Source: Heterotrichella gracilis (lineage: Eukaryota > Sar > Xanthophyceae > Tribonematales > Xanthonemataceae). Taken from it: a DNA stretch of 64,000 nt. Shown here piece by piece: positions 8,612 to 17,303 of the stretch. The stretch's first letter is position 1, and the number at the start of each line of letters is the position of its first letter. A program made the translations under genes and the position numbers. Location of the stretch: positions 186,001 through 250,000 of the forward strand of contig JAULBX010022186.1 in assembly GCA_032358255.1 (NCBI GenBank), in the 5' to 3' direction. The notes under the pieces are model-generated. The model was given only the letters and a program-made list of their open reading frames with translations, did no database searches and had not been told where the DNA came from.

Positions 8612-9293
8612 ATCATACACAAAGGAGTATTTAGATCTTGATGAGATTCAAACCCCAGACCTCAACCGGAACCTGGTTGAACTGGATATCATCAATAAAT
8701 ATCTGGGTGGTTATAATGCATCGCTTAACGGACTAAAAACTATTTTCAAAAATTCAAACTCCGTTAATACAATATTGGACATTGGTTTTGGAGGTGGTGA
8801 CTCGATAAAACAGCTTTCAAAATTATCTGAACAACTCAATAAAGATGTATTTTTTTATGGAGTCGATCTGAAAAAAGATTGTGTGAATTATGCTGAGAAA
8901 AACCTTCAATCAATAGCAAACAAAGAACTTATATGTGATGATTATAGGAATATTTCTGCCGAGCTATTAAAAAAGGTGGATGTGATCCATTGCAGTTTAT
9001 TCTTACATCACCTTACCAATGAAGAGATAGTTGCTCTTTTTAAATTTTGCAAGCAGCATCGTTGTACTATTCTGGCTAATGATCTGCATCGCCATTGGTT
9101 GGCTTATTATAGTATTAAATTTTTAACGGCTCTGTTCTCAAAGTCATATCTTGTAAAAAATGACGCGCCACTTTCTGTACGACGTGGTTTTAAAAAAAAT
9201 GAATTGATCTTATTACTCAAGGAAGCCGGCTATACAAATTATTCTGTTACCTGGAGTTGGGCGTTTAGATTTATTGTAATAGCAAGCGAATGA
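8595..9293 (+). CDS. SAM-dependent methyltransferase in polyketide operon
   Basis: 232 residues. Class I methyltransferase: motif I TILDIGFGGGDS at about 56-67, an acidic SAM-ribose residue in FYGVDLKKD, then DVIHCSLFLHHL as the post-II region. The start overlaps the PKS gene by 17 bases and its stop overlaps the oxidoreductase start by 4 (ATGA), indicating translational coupling. It likely O- or C-methylates the polyketide ring. This is inference from context. Confidence 0.85.
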   Translation: MSLNTRSYTKEYLDLDEIQTPDLNRNLVELDIINKYLGGYNASLNGLKTIFKNSNSVNTILDIGFGGGDSIKQLSKLSEQLNKDVFFYGVDLKKDCVNYAEKNLQSIANKELICDDYRNISAELLKKVDVIHCSLFLHHLTNEEIVALFKFCKQHRCTILANDLHRHWLAYYSIKFLTALFSKSYLVKNDAPLSVRRGFKKNELILLLKEAGYTNYSVTWSWAFRFIVIASE

Positions 9294-10402
9294 CCTTTGA
9301 TGTGGCGATAATTGGAGGCGGCATTGCCGGGCTTGCATTAGCCAACGACGTAAAAGATCGTGGTTATAGTGTAATAGTTATCGAAAAAGGTAATTACCCA
9401 CGCCATAAGGTTTGTGGCGAATACATATCAATGGAGTCACACAAATACTTGCAAAACATTTGCCCCGCATTAAAGCAACTAAATTTACCAGGTATAAAAA
9501 ATTTTAAAATAACAACTGGTAATTCAAAAGAGTTTAATACGCCGCTTGGCCTGGGAGGTTTTGGTGTTAGTCGTTATTTGTTAGAGGAGTTACTTTTTGA
9601 AGAAGCTAAAAAGAGAGGTGTGGTTTTTTTGCTTGATACCAAAGCAAAAGATGTAAAGCACGATAACGATCTGTACATTATTAATACAGGTGGAGAAAAT
9701 ATTTCTTCAAAATTAGTTTGCAATTCTTCGGGAAGAAGGTCAAATCTGGAGGTAAAAGAGCGATCGGAAGAAGTAAAGGGTACAAATTACGTCGGGATCA
9801 AATATCATGTGAAACTAAAAAGAGATGCGAACCTCATCGAGATCCATAATTTTCCCGGCGGCTACTGCGGCATTTCTAATATTGAAGACGATAAGGCTTG
9901 CCTTTGTTATATCGTTAATTCAAAAAAACTAAAAGAAGCAAAAAATTCAATTTCTGAATTAGAAAAAACTACTCTGTTTAAAAATAAGCAGCTAAAAAAA
10001 ATATTTAGCGAGGCCGAGTTTTTATTTGATGAACCTGTTACAATAAGTGGTATTAATTTTAGGATAAAAAAACCGGTTAATGACGGTTCGTTTTTTCTCG
10101 GCGATTCTGCTGGCAGCATAGCTCCAATTACCGGAAATGGAATGAGTATTGGGCTTCGATCTGCAAACGTTTTAGCAAGCCTTATAGCTGATCATTTTTT
10201 AGGTAAAATTAGTGGCTTGCAATTGCAGAACAAGTACAACGATTTCTGGAATAAAGAATTTTCTGCACGGATAAGGCTAAGTCGTCACTTTCAAAAATTA
10301 TCTGAATTTTCTTTTTTAACCAGTATCACAATAAATTTATTCAAAGCTTTTCCTTCATTAGCAAGAGGTATCATAAAACTCACGCATGGCAAACCATTTT
10401 AA
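9290..10402 (+). CDS. FAD-dependent oxidoreductase (geranylgeranyl reductase/hydroxylase type)
   Basis: 370 residues. An FAD-binding Rossmann motif opens the protein (AIIGGGIAGLALA, 7-19), followed by IEKGNYPRHKVCGEYIS, a hallmark of the geranylgeranyl reductase / aromatic hydroxylase group. The second FAD motif is FFLGDSAGSIAPITGNGMS near 266-284. It could hydroxylate the aromatic ring or reduce an isoprenoid chain. Both fit an operon with PKS, methyltransferase and a UbiA-like protein. Confidence 0.88.
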   Translation: MTFDVAIIGGGIAGLALANDVKDRGYSVIVIEKGNYPRHKVCGEYISMESHKYLQNICPALKQLNLPGIKNFKITTGNSKEFNTPLGLGGFGVSRYLLEELLFEEAKKRGVVFLLDTKAKDVKHDNDLYIINTGGENISSKLVCNSSGRRSNLEVKERSEEVKGTNYVGIKYHVKLKRDANLIEIHNFPGGYCGISNIEDDKACLCYIVNSKKLKEAKNSISELEKTTLFKNKQLKKIFSEAEFLFDEPVTISGINFRIKKPVNDGSFFLGDSAGSIAPITGNGMSIGLRSANVLASLIADHFLGKISGLQLQNKYNDFWNKEFSARIRLSRHFQKLSEFSFLTSITINLFKAFPSLARGIIKLTHGKPF

Positions 10403-10856
10403 GCATACTAATTTTTTCTTTTGGCAAAAATGGTTGTTCTATACAAGTCTTTTGTTTGCTTTATCCGGTGTTCTTTTTGCCTGTTGTGGACGCAGTTTTT
10501 TATTTCAACCTTACGAAAAAATGCTGGCTGCAGCCATTTGGAATAGCACTGAGATGCCAAAAGATGCTGCGTTGTTAAGCGCATTTGTATATGGCCCTTT
10601 TGGTGGCACAATTGCCTGCTGTTATATTTTATTGGCGTTTATAGCAAGATATCCGTTTAAGGAAAAGCAGCTCTGGGCGCGCAATGCCATTATTGTTGGC
10701 TTTGGTATTTGGGTAGTAATTGACTCTCTTGCGTGTTTTTATTTTGAAGTTTACCCACAAATTTACATCATTAATGCTTTTTCTATTCTTACAAAAGCGC
10801 TTCCAATAATTTTTACCTGGAAAGAGTTTAGCAGGGAAGGTAAGACAAGGTTATAA
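10386..10856 (+). CDS. Small integral membrane protein of the polyketide operon
   Basis: 156 residues with about four membrane helices (near 18-35, 62-84, 97-117 and 121-138). It overlaps the oxidoreductase gene by 17 bases and is the last gene of the operon. Family not recognised. By position it may present a membrane-embedded intermediate or export the product, but no motif shows this. Confidence 0.7.
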   Translation: MANHFKHTNFFFWQKWLFYTSLLFALSGVLFACCGRSFLFQPYEKMLAAAIWNSTEMPKDAALLSAFVYGPFGGTIACCYILLAFIARYPFKEKQLWARNAIIVGFGIWVVIDSLACFYFEVYPQIYIINAFSILTKALPIIFTWKEFSREGKTRL

Positions 10857-10917
10857 TATTACAACCAAACAGAATAAGGAATAATAAATTCTTATATTTA
10901 TTCTTTAAATCATTTAT

Positions 10918-11418
10918 ATGAAATACTTAATTATCCCGATGATAATTTTATTGTTTGGCTGTTCAAACAAAGATGCCGAAATTAAAACAAAAGAAGTTGT
11001 TTACGGAACCGGCGAGTTTGAATTACCAAAAACATGGGGTAAAGGATTTAGTATTAGTTTATATTCCGGAGGTGGCATGGTGAATGAGTCTGAAAATATA
11101 TTATTCTCCGCCGATTCTTGCTTGTATCATCATTCGGTAGATAATTTAGATACTACAAAACGTTTTACCTTAACCCCAAAAGAAAAAGAAGAGATCCTAA
11201 CCAAATTAGGAACATTTAATGTTGGTTCTATTGAAAGCATTACTACGCCGGTAGTGCACGATAAAGAAACAAATAGCATGTGTTTTACTAACCTGCCACT
11301 TGAATCATATTGCCTTGAAACCAGTGCAACTCAAGAGATCAAAGAGGCTGACGAGGCCAATTTTATTGGCGCATACAGCTATTTGTGGAAACTTGCAAAG
11401 GCAAAAAGTAAAAAGTAG
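10918..11418 (+). CDS. Putative lipoprotein, unknown function
   Basis: 166 residues starting MKYLIIPMIILLFGCSNKD: a short lipoprotein signal with lipobox LFGC at Cys15. The mature part has a GGGMVNESENILF segment and a FTLTPKEKEEILTKL stretch, without a family I can name. A TATATTTA box (10893-10900) sits 17 bases before the ATG and could be a -7 element. Confidence 0.7.
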   Translation: MKYLIIPMIILLFGCSNKDAEIKTKEVVYGTGEFELPKTWGKGFSISLYSGGGMVNESENILFSADSCLYHHSVDNLDTTKRFTLTPKEKEEILTKLGTFNVGSIESITTPVVHDKETNSMCFTNLPLESYCLETSATQEIKEADEANFIGAYSYLWKLAKAKSKK

Positions 11419-11490
11419 TTTACCACATCACTCTTCACTAACGGAGTTATTTTACTACCTTTACAAACGATCTGAATTGATCGGCAATAA

Positions 11491-12741
11491 ATGAAATTCT
11501 CAGAATATCACATAGCCCCCGAAATTAAACAGGCCCTTGAAGAGCTTGGTTTTAAACGTCCTACAGACATTCAATTCAAAGCCATTCCTTCTATTTTAAA
11601 GTTAGAAGATGTAATGGCTATTGCACAAACGGGAACGGGTAAAACTGCTGCCTTTGCCATTCCTGTAATTAATCTATTGTTTACCCGCAAAAAACTGCAC
11701 GGGCCAGATGGTATTAAATGTGTGGTAATGGTGCCCACGCATGAATTAGCCATACAAATTACAGAAGTGTTTGAGAGCATTGCTAAATACACCGATATTA
11801 CAACGGTTGGTATTTTTGGTGGGGTAGAGCAGGACCCACAAATAAAAAAATTACAACAAGGCGCCGAAATTATCGTTGCCACCCCGGGCCGCTTGTTTGA
11901 CCTGGTTAGCCAGAAACATATAAAATTACGCAGCGTTGATATTTTGGTGTTAGATGAAGCCGATCACATGCTCGATCTTGGTTTTTATAAAGACATTAAA
12001 GAGCTGATCACTTATTTACCACAACATCGACAAACCTTATTTTTCTCTGCAACTATTAATTTACATATTAAAGATCTTGCCTACACATTGGTAAAAAACC
12101 CAATTCGTATTCAAATTTCTCCAAAAGATCCGGTCTCTAAAAATGTAGATCATTCGGTAATGTTCGTTTCTATGGATGATAAACGTTTTTTCTTAGAACG
12201 TTTGGTGAACGAAAATCCTGAAAGTAAAGTATTGGTATTTGTGCGTACCAAAGTGCGCGCAGAGCGTGTATTTTCTGCCATGGAACGGGTAGGTATAAAA
12301 ACAATTACCATGCACGGAGGTAAAGATCAAGACGACCGTTTGCAGGTAATGAAACAATTTAAGAGCGGCGAAATAAAAGTATTAATAGCAACCGACATTA
12401 GCGCCAGAGGTGTGCATATTGATAATGTGGATTATGTTGTAAATTACGATCTGCCCGACCAGCCTGAGAATTACGTTCACCGCGTTGGACGAACGGGTAG
12501 GGGCATGCAAAAAGGTAATGCTGTTACATTTTGCGCACCCGAAGAAAAAATTATCTTAAAAGAAATAGAGACCTTTTTAACCAAACCCATTCGTGTGTTA
12601 GATGTAAAAAAAGACGATTACACCGAAACGCTTTTATATACCGAAGAAACCACCGACAACTGGAAACTCTTAATGCGCGAAGCCGCTAAAGAAGAAAAAG
12701 AATTCAAAGCAAAAAAAGTTAAGAAGAAAAAGAAGAAATAG
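11491..12741 (+). CDS. DEAD-box RNA helicase (RhlE/DbpA-like)
   Basis: 416 residues. All helicase motifs are visible: Q motif GFKRPTDIQ (20-28), motif I AQTGTGKT (45-52), PTHELA, TPGRL, DEAD near 155, SAT, VFVRTK, TDISARGVHI and HRVGRTGR. The basic tail ends in KKVKKKKKK and would help RNA binding. It probably remodels rRNA or mRNA structure, as such helicases do in cold or stress. The subfamily is uncertain. It is followed by an inverted-repeat region shared with the convergent HU-SPOR gene. Confidence 0.95.
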   Translation: MKFSEYHIAPEIKQALEELGFKRPTDIQFKAIPSILKLEDVMAIAQTGTGKTAAFAIPVINLLFTRKKLHGPDGIKCVVMVPTHELAIQITEVFESIAKYTDITTVGIFGGVEQDPQIKKLQQGAEIIVATPGRLFDLVSQKHIKLRSVDILVLDEADHMLDLGFYKDIKELITYLPQHRQTLFFSATINLHIKDLAYTLVKNPIRIQISPKDPVSKNVDHSVMFVSMDDKRFFLERLVNENPESKVLVFVRTKVRAERVFSAMERVGIKTITMHGGKDQDDRLQVMKQFKSGEIKVLIATDISARGVHIDNVDYVVNYDLPDQPENYVHRVGRTGRGMQKGNAVTFCAPEEKIILKEIETFLTKPIRVLDVKKDDYTETLLYTEETTDNWKLLMREAAKEEKEFKAKKVKKKKKK

Positions 12742-12745
12742 TTTT

Positions 12746-12806
12746 TTAGTCGGTAGTCGTTAGTTGGTAGTCTTTAGTAAGCTGCCGACTAAAATCTGCC
12801 GACTAC
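12746..12806. repeat. Intergenic TAGTCGG-type repeat/hairpin between convergent genes
   Basis: TTTAGTCGGTAG (from 12746) is matched on the opposite strand by CTGCCGACTAAA (12782-12793), and CTGCCGACTAC (12796-12806) repeats the second arm. It separates the helicase and HU-SPOR stop codons and may serve as a two-way terminator. Short reiterated TAGTCGG/CTGCCGAC strings are familiar in Bacteroidota intergenic DNA. Confidence 0.5.
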
Positions 12807-12809
12807 AGG

Positions 12810-13883
12810 CTAATAGCCAGGTTTTTTCACCCAGGCATTAGGGCAAAGCGAATCTATTTTTTCAAGTCTCGCCATGGCATCTTCTTTGGTTTCAAAATCG
12901 CCATTGCTTACAACATACATTCCTTTTGCGTTTTGCTCAGAGATGACAGCATTTATATTCTGGCGTTTTAATTTCTTCAACATGCGCTTGGCATTATCTA
13001 AAACAGAAAAACATCCTAACACTACTTCAAAATTATGACTGTTGTGTTTAAATAATTTGTGCGTAGAGTGCTCCATTACCGGTGAAGAATTTGTGGTGGT
13101 CTCAAATACCTTAACGGCAAGTACTTTATCGTTCTCTATCTCAAGTGGCGCAATGCCATTGGCATCGGTCACATATTCTGAAGTTGTTTTTTTAGTTTCT
13201 GCTAACGTTAACTCAGGGTAAGTTAAAGGCGTGTATAAAGCAGTTTCGTTACTACCAAAAATAGTTGATTTTAATTGTCCGCTAATTTTAGTATTAGTAA
13301 CTATAAGTGCAAGTATGCTAAAAATGGCTACCAGCAAAGCTAGTGGAGCAACAACACGACGATAGTTACGTTGTTTTTTTATTTCAGTAATAATGGCTTC
13401 GTTGCCAATTCTGTCTTCAAGCACTAATTCTTTTTTAACCTCGGTAACGGTTTCTGAAATTTCAATTAAAGAAACCTGGGTCAAACCAAAGCTATCGGCC
13501 AAGAAGTTAGTGTCTAGTTGAGGCTCAAAGCAAGTATTATTTTCAAAATCGAGGTAAAAAAAGCCAACACCTTCAATACTTAAACGTTTGCGGGTGCTTA
13601 AAACACTTTTGCAATAATCGGCAAATTCATTGAGGTTACTTAAAGCTTCACTTGAAGTACATTTTAACTGGTTTTGCAACCAAAGCGCCAATATCCCATC
13701 ATTCTGTCTTAGCTGTGCATTAAAACTTAACGTTTTAGAAGGTGGCATCAACCCCCCGCCGGTGCTTGAAAAGTGAGATGGATTGGAACGCAAAACAAAG
13801 CCGCCAAAATTGGGCAATACCAAATAGTTATTAAAGAACAGTTGCTCTTTAATGCCTTTTATGATTATTTGTTGCACGTTCAT
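12810..13883 (-). CDS. HU-CCDC81-like and SPOR domain membrane protein
   Basis: 357 residues. The N-terminal part (1-140) matches the bacterial HU-CCDC81 pair: NNYLVLPNFGGFVLR, then FNAQLRQNDGILALWL and LSIEGVGFFYLDFEN. A membrane helix lies near 188-207 (VVAPLALLVAIFSILALIV). The last 80 or so residues form a SPOR domain (FEVVLGCFSVLDNAKRMLKKL ... AMARLEKI), which binds denuded peptidoglycan glycans. The layout places the HU-like part in the cytosol and SPOR in the periplasm. It is a common Bacteroidota protein, possibly linking division-site wall to nucleoid or membrane. Confidence 0.88.
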   Translation of the reverse strand: MNVQQIIIKGIKEQLFFNNYLVLPNFGGFVLRSNPSHFSSTGGGLMPPSKTLSFNAQLRQNDGILALWLQNQLKCTSSEALSNLNEFADYCKSVLSTRKRLSIEGVGFFYLDFENNTCFEPQLDTNFLADSFGLTQVSLIEISETVTEVKKELVLEDRIGNEAIITEIKKQRNYRRVVAPLALLVAIFSILALIVTNTKISGQLKSTIFGSNETALYTPLTYPELTLAETKKTTSEYVTDANGIAPLEIENDKVLAVKVFETTTNSSPVMEHSTHKLFKHNSHNFEVVLGCFSVLDNAKRMLKKLKRQNINAVISEQNAKGMYVVSNGDFETKEDAMARLEKIDSLCPNAWVKKPGY

Positions 13884-13894
13884 TTTCGGGATCG

Positions 13895-13926
13895 TAAATG
13901 TAGTCTTCTTGCCTAAATATAGCCAA
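13895..13926 (-). promoter_or_regulatory. Putative promoter of the HU-SPOR gene
   Basis: On the minus strand TTG (13924-13926), 21 bases, then TACATTTA (13895-13902), close to the Bacteroidota primary-sigma pattern TTG-N17-23-TAnnTTTG. The start codon begins 11 bases after the box, leaving almost no leader. Confidence 0.5.
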
Positions 13927-14020
13927 TCAATTATTAAGAAATTTTCTTTTTTATTAAATATTTTTAAATAAAGTTATTTTACTGTTATCTTTTGGTGGAT
14001 TGTGTTATTTTTGCGGTTTA

Positions 14021-14881
14021 ATGCGTAATACACTAAATAAAGCCTATATACTAACTGCAATTTTATTTTTGCAGATCTTCTCTTTTGCCCAAAAAACTGA
14101 AAAGGAATTAACTTGTAATGAAATAGTTACCAAAAGTTTAAAATCCATTAAAGAGGTTAAAGGCTTAAAATACCATTTAAAAATAACCGAAAGGGGCAAA
14201 AAAGGTTACAATTTTTATGAGAGTAACGTTAAGTTTAGCCGTAACCCAAGACTTATTTACCTGTATATAAAAGGGATAGAGGTACTTTGGCTGCAGGGCA
14301 AGAACAACGGCAAAGCATTGGTTAAGCCAAATGCCTTTCCATATTTTAACCTCAACCTCGATCCAATGGGTGATCTCATGCGCCAGGACCAGCACCACAC
14401 CCTTAACGAAATGGGTTACGATTATTTTGGCGCCGTTATTGAGTACAGCAAATTTAAAATTGGCGATAAGTTTGATGAGTATTTTAAATTAATGGGCGAG
14501 GAAAAAGTTAACGGGCGTAATGCTTATAAAATTGTTATCGACAATAAAGATTTTGGGTATGTGGATTATACTATTGGTGAACATGAAAGCATTACCACTA
14601 TTGCCCGTAAGTTCTTTGTGGCCGAATACATGATCCTTGAAAAGAACCCAAAATTTAAAGATTATTTTGATCTGCTAAAAAAAGGACAGGTAATAAAGAT
14701 ACCAACCTGGTATTGCAAATCGGTAGTAATGTATATTGATAAACAATATTTTTTACCGATCAGCATGAAGATCCTGGACGATAAGGGTCTTTTTGAAGAA
14801 TATAACTACCATTATTTACAGGTAAATCCTACTTTTGAAGAGGGCGAATTTACCAAGGGTTATAAGGATTACGGTTTTTAA
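14021..14881 (+). CDS. DUF1571-like exported protein with LysM-like segment
   Basis: I take the ATG at 14021 (MRNTLNKAYILTAILFLQIFSFAQ), which gives a clean signal peptide of about 24 residues. A TTG seven codons upstream lies across a TATTTTTG box (14006-14013). The 286-residue protein contains a DUF1571-type beta-rich part (LKYHLKITERGKKGYNFYES, then VNGRNAYKIVIDN). A LysM-like insert follows (YTIGEHESITTIARKFFV ... LKKGQVIKIPTWY, about 185-235), which would bind peptidoglycan. Function unknown. Probably periplasmic. Confidence 0.72.
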   Translation: MRNTLNKAYILTAILFLQIFSFAQKTEKELTCNEIVTKSLKSIKEVKGLKYHLKITERGKKGYNFYESNVKFSRNPRLIYLYIKGIEVLWLQGKNNGKALVKPNAFPYFNLNLDPMGDLMRQDQHHTLNEMGYDYFGAVIEYSKFKIGDKFDEYFKLMGEEKVNGRNAYKIVIDNKDFGYVDYTIGEHESITTIARKFFVAEYMILEKNPKFKDYFDLLKKGQVIKIPTWYCKSVVMYIDKQYFLPISMKILDDKGLFEEYNYHYLQVNPTFEEGEFTKGYKDYGF

Positions 14882-14899
14882 ATACCGCTTGTAAATCCC

Positions 14900-14932
14900 T
14901 TGTAAAATTATCTGTCTTTTTTCTTATCTTTA
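14900..14932 (+). promoter_or_regulatory. Putative promoter with -7 box next to a TTG start
   Basis: TTG (14900-14902), 22 bases, then TATCTTTA (14925-14932). The TTG start codon of the next gene begins at 14938, so the mRNA would have a leader of a few bases or none. Confidence 0.45.
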
Positions 14933-14937
14933 ACTAG

Positions 14938-15654
14938 TTGAAAAACTCATTATTTATAGCCGCTTGTTCATGTATCCTGTTTTTTTCCTGCGCAAAGAAA
15001 AAAATACCGGATAGCACTGGCTTATTAGGACTCGATTATTACCCAACCACCATTGGCAAATATGTTATTTATAATGTAGATAGCACTGTTTACAATAGTC
15101 TTACACAGGATACCATCATTACAAAATACCAGATAAAAGAAAAGATCGCAGACAGTTTTACGGATAACGAAGGTCAGGATGCTTTGCGCATGGAGCGCTA
15201 CATTAAAAAATACAGCCCAACAAAACCATACGATAGCATTGCATGGACCATAAAAGAAGTGTGGTTGGTGAACGCTACCAGCAAAAGCATACAGGTTGTT
15301 GAAGGAAATGTGCGGTTTACGAAATTGATCTTTCCAATTCAGCAAAGCGCTAATTGGGATGGCAATGCAAAAAATACAATAGGCGAGTGGTTGTATTCTT
15401 ACGAATACATTGATAAGAACGAGACCATTGGCAGCAAACAGTTAGACAATGTGCTATCTGTAAAACAAAAAAATTACCGTACCCTTATCTCTTACCAAAA
15501 TTATGCTGAAAAATATGCAAAGGGTGTTGGCCTGGTTTACCGCGAGATAACCGATATACTTTCAAATAATGTAATTGCAAATGTGCCTGTAGAAGGCAGA
15601 ATAGAAGACGGAGTAATTTATAAACAAACATTAGTAACTTATGGCTATGAATAA
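14938..15654 (+). CDS. Putative lipoprotein, unknown function
   Basis: 238 residues from a TTG start: KNSLFIAACSCILFFSCAKKK has a lipobox FFSC at Cys18. The mature part is beta-rich with YYPTTIGKYVIYNVDS and VWLVNATSKSIQVVEG. I do not recognise the family, but similar lipoproteins often precede T9SS substrates in this phylum. It overlaps the following subtilase gene by 14 bases, so the two are co-translated. Confidence 0.7.
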   Translation: MKNSLFIAACSCILFFSCAKKKIPDSTGLLGLDYYPTTIGKYVIYNVDSTVYNSLTQDTIITKYQIKEKIADSFTDNEGQDALRMERYIKKYSPTKPYDSIAWTIKEVWLVNATSKSIQVVEGNVRFTKLIFPIQQSANWDGNAKNTIGEWLYSYEYIDKNETIGSKQLDNVLSVKQKNYRTLISYQNYAEKYAKGVGLVYREITDILSNNVIANVPVEGRIEDGVIYKQTLVTYGYE

Positions 15655-17299
15655 AAATAAACTTTTTTTAGTGCTTGCACTTTTTGGAATTTTAAGTTCC
15701 ATGAATTCCCAAACAAAACACTGGGTAAAATTCAGTAACAAAAATGGTACACCTTACACGCTTTCAAATCCAAGCGCGTTCTTAACCCCGGCGGCCATAC
15801 AAAGGCGTACAACTTATGCGGTGCCTTATCATTTTACCGATCTTCCGGTAACACCGGCTTATATCAATCAAATTGAAGCGGTTACTAACGTTACGGTGCT
15901 TTACGCATCAAAATGGTTAAATGGTGTTGTTGTTTCTATCTCATCTGGTAGCGCAACTGCATTGGCAACTATTAGTTCGTTCACTTATGTATCAAGCACA
16001 TCTTTGGTAAATAAATATAAATTAGATATGCCGGTGATTGAACAACCTGCATTTGTTGGGCAGGAAAATCTGCGTGCCAGTTCGTCGGCTACTTTTAATT
16101 ATGGTGGTTCGTACTGGCAAACAAAACAATTAAATGCAGATTGTATCCACTCGCAAGGTTTTAGAGGACAAAATATGGTTATTGCTGTGCTTGATGCAGG
16201 CTTTTTAAATGCTAACATCAATCCTGTTTTTGATAGTTTATTTAATAGAGGAGGCGTTTTAGGTACCCGCGATTTTGTAAGCGGTGGAACAAATGTTTAC
16301 GACGATGACTCGCATGGAGAAATGGTTTTATCTTGCCTTGCTGCTATTAAACCAGGTGTTATTATGGGTTCGGCGCCACGTGCAAATTATTGGTTATTAA
16401 GAACAGAAGATGCGCCAACTGAAAAATTAGTTGAAGAATATAACTGGATAAGAGGTGCAGAATTTGCCGACAGCGTTGGCGCACAGGTTTTAACTACATC
16501 TTTAGGTTATACTGAATTTGATAACCCGGCGCAAAATCACACATTTGCAACACTTGATGGCAAAACTGCTCCTATGAGTATTGCCGCTAATTTAGCAGCA
16601 CGCAAAGGTTTACTGGTTTTAAATTCTGCAGGTAATGGTAACGGAGGTCCTTGGCCAAAAATTGGTATACCTGCCGATGCGGATAGCATTTGTACTGTAG
16701 GTGCCATTGATAGTTTAAGTAATGTTACAGGTTTTAGTTCTATTGGTCCCACTGCGGATGGTAGAATTAAACCAGATCTTGTTGCGCGTGGCGGAAACGC
16801 ATGGGTAAGTGCTGCTAACGCAACCGGCGCATGTTTCCAGGCAAACGGTACTTCTTTTTCTTGTCCGATATTAGCTGGTGCTATGACTTGTTTCTGGCAG
16901 GCACATCCAAATTTTAATGCATATAAAGTTTTGGATACGTTAAGAAAAACGGCTTCTAATTTTGCATCGCCAAATAACTCAAAAGGTTGGGGCACACCAA
17001 ACATGTGCGCTGTGGCCATTACAACGGTGTTTAAAAATAATAGTCTTAATGCAACTAACTTTATTGTTTCACCAAATCCGTTCAACAGCTTGATCTCTAT
17101 TAAAGTAGATCAAGTTATTGCTGGTGCAGTTAGTATTGAAGTTTACAATGTGCTTGGTGCTGTTGTTAAGACCTATAAAGAAACAGATCTTGTTGGTACA
17201 CTCAGTTACGATCTTTCTGACATGAGTAACGGCGTTTATTTTATGAAGATAAGCAACGCAAATTCTGCCAGTGAATTGAAAAAAATTGTGAAGCAATAA
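15641..17299 (+). CDS. Subtilisin-like serine protease (S8) with T9SS type A sorting domain
   Basis: 552 residues. A signal peptide ends near SSMNSQ (about 24). The catalytic triad is visible: Asp185 in AVLDAGF, His225 in DDSHGEMVL and Ser near 405 in NGTSFSCPILAGAM. The oxyanion Asn lies in LNSAGNGNGG. The last 75 residues (VSPNPFNSLISIKV, YNVLGAVVK, NGVYFMKI) form a type A sorting domain, so the enzyme should be exported by T9SS and act outside the cell. A second ATG two codons in could be the true start. Confidence 0.92.
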   Translation: MAMNKNKLFLVLALFGILSSMNSQTKHWVKFSNKNGTPYTLSNPSAFLTPAAIQRRTTYAVPYHFTDLPVTPAYINQIEAVTNVTVLYASKWLNGVVVSISSGSATALATISSFTYVSSTSLVNKYKLDMPVIEQPAFVGQENLRASSSATFNYGGSYWQTKQLNADCIHSQGFRGQNMVIAVLDAGFLNANINPVFDSLFNRGGVLGTRDFVSGGTNVYDDDSHGEMVLSCLAAIKPGVIMGSAPRANYWLLRTEDAPTEKLVEEYNWIRGAEFADSVGAQVLTTSLGYTEFDNPAQNHTFATLDGKTAPMSIAANLAARKGLLVLNSAGNGNGGPWPKIGIPADADSICTVGAIDSLSNVTGFSSIGPTADGRIKPDLVARGGNAWVSAANATGACFQANGTSFSCPILAGAMTCFWQAHPNFNAYKVLDTLRKTASNFASPNNSKGWGTPNMCAVAITTVFKNNSLNATNFIVSPNPFNSLISIKVDQVIAGAVSIEVYNVLGAVVKTYKETDLVGTLSYDLSDMSNGVYFMKISNANSASELKKIVKQ

Positions 17300-17303
17300 C
17301 TTT

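Noticed and set aside
12746-12806. Regulatory array in the TAGTCGG repeats
   Set aside because: It lies between convergent gene ends and resembles common intergenic filler repeats, so I list it only as a repeat or terminator.
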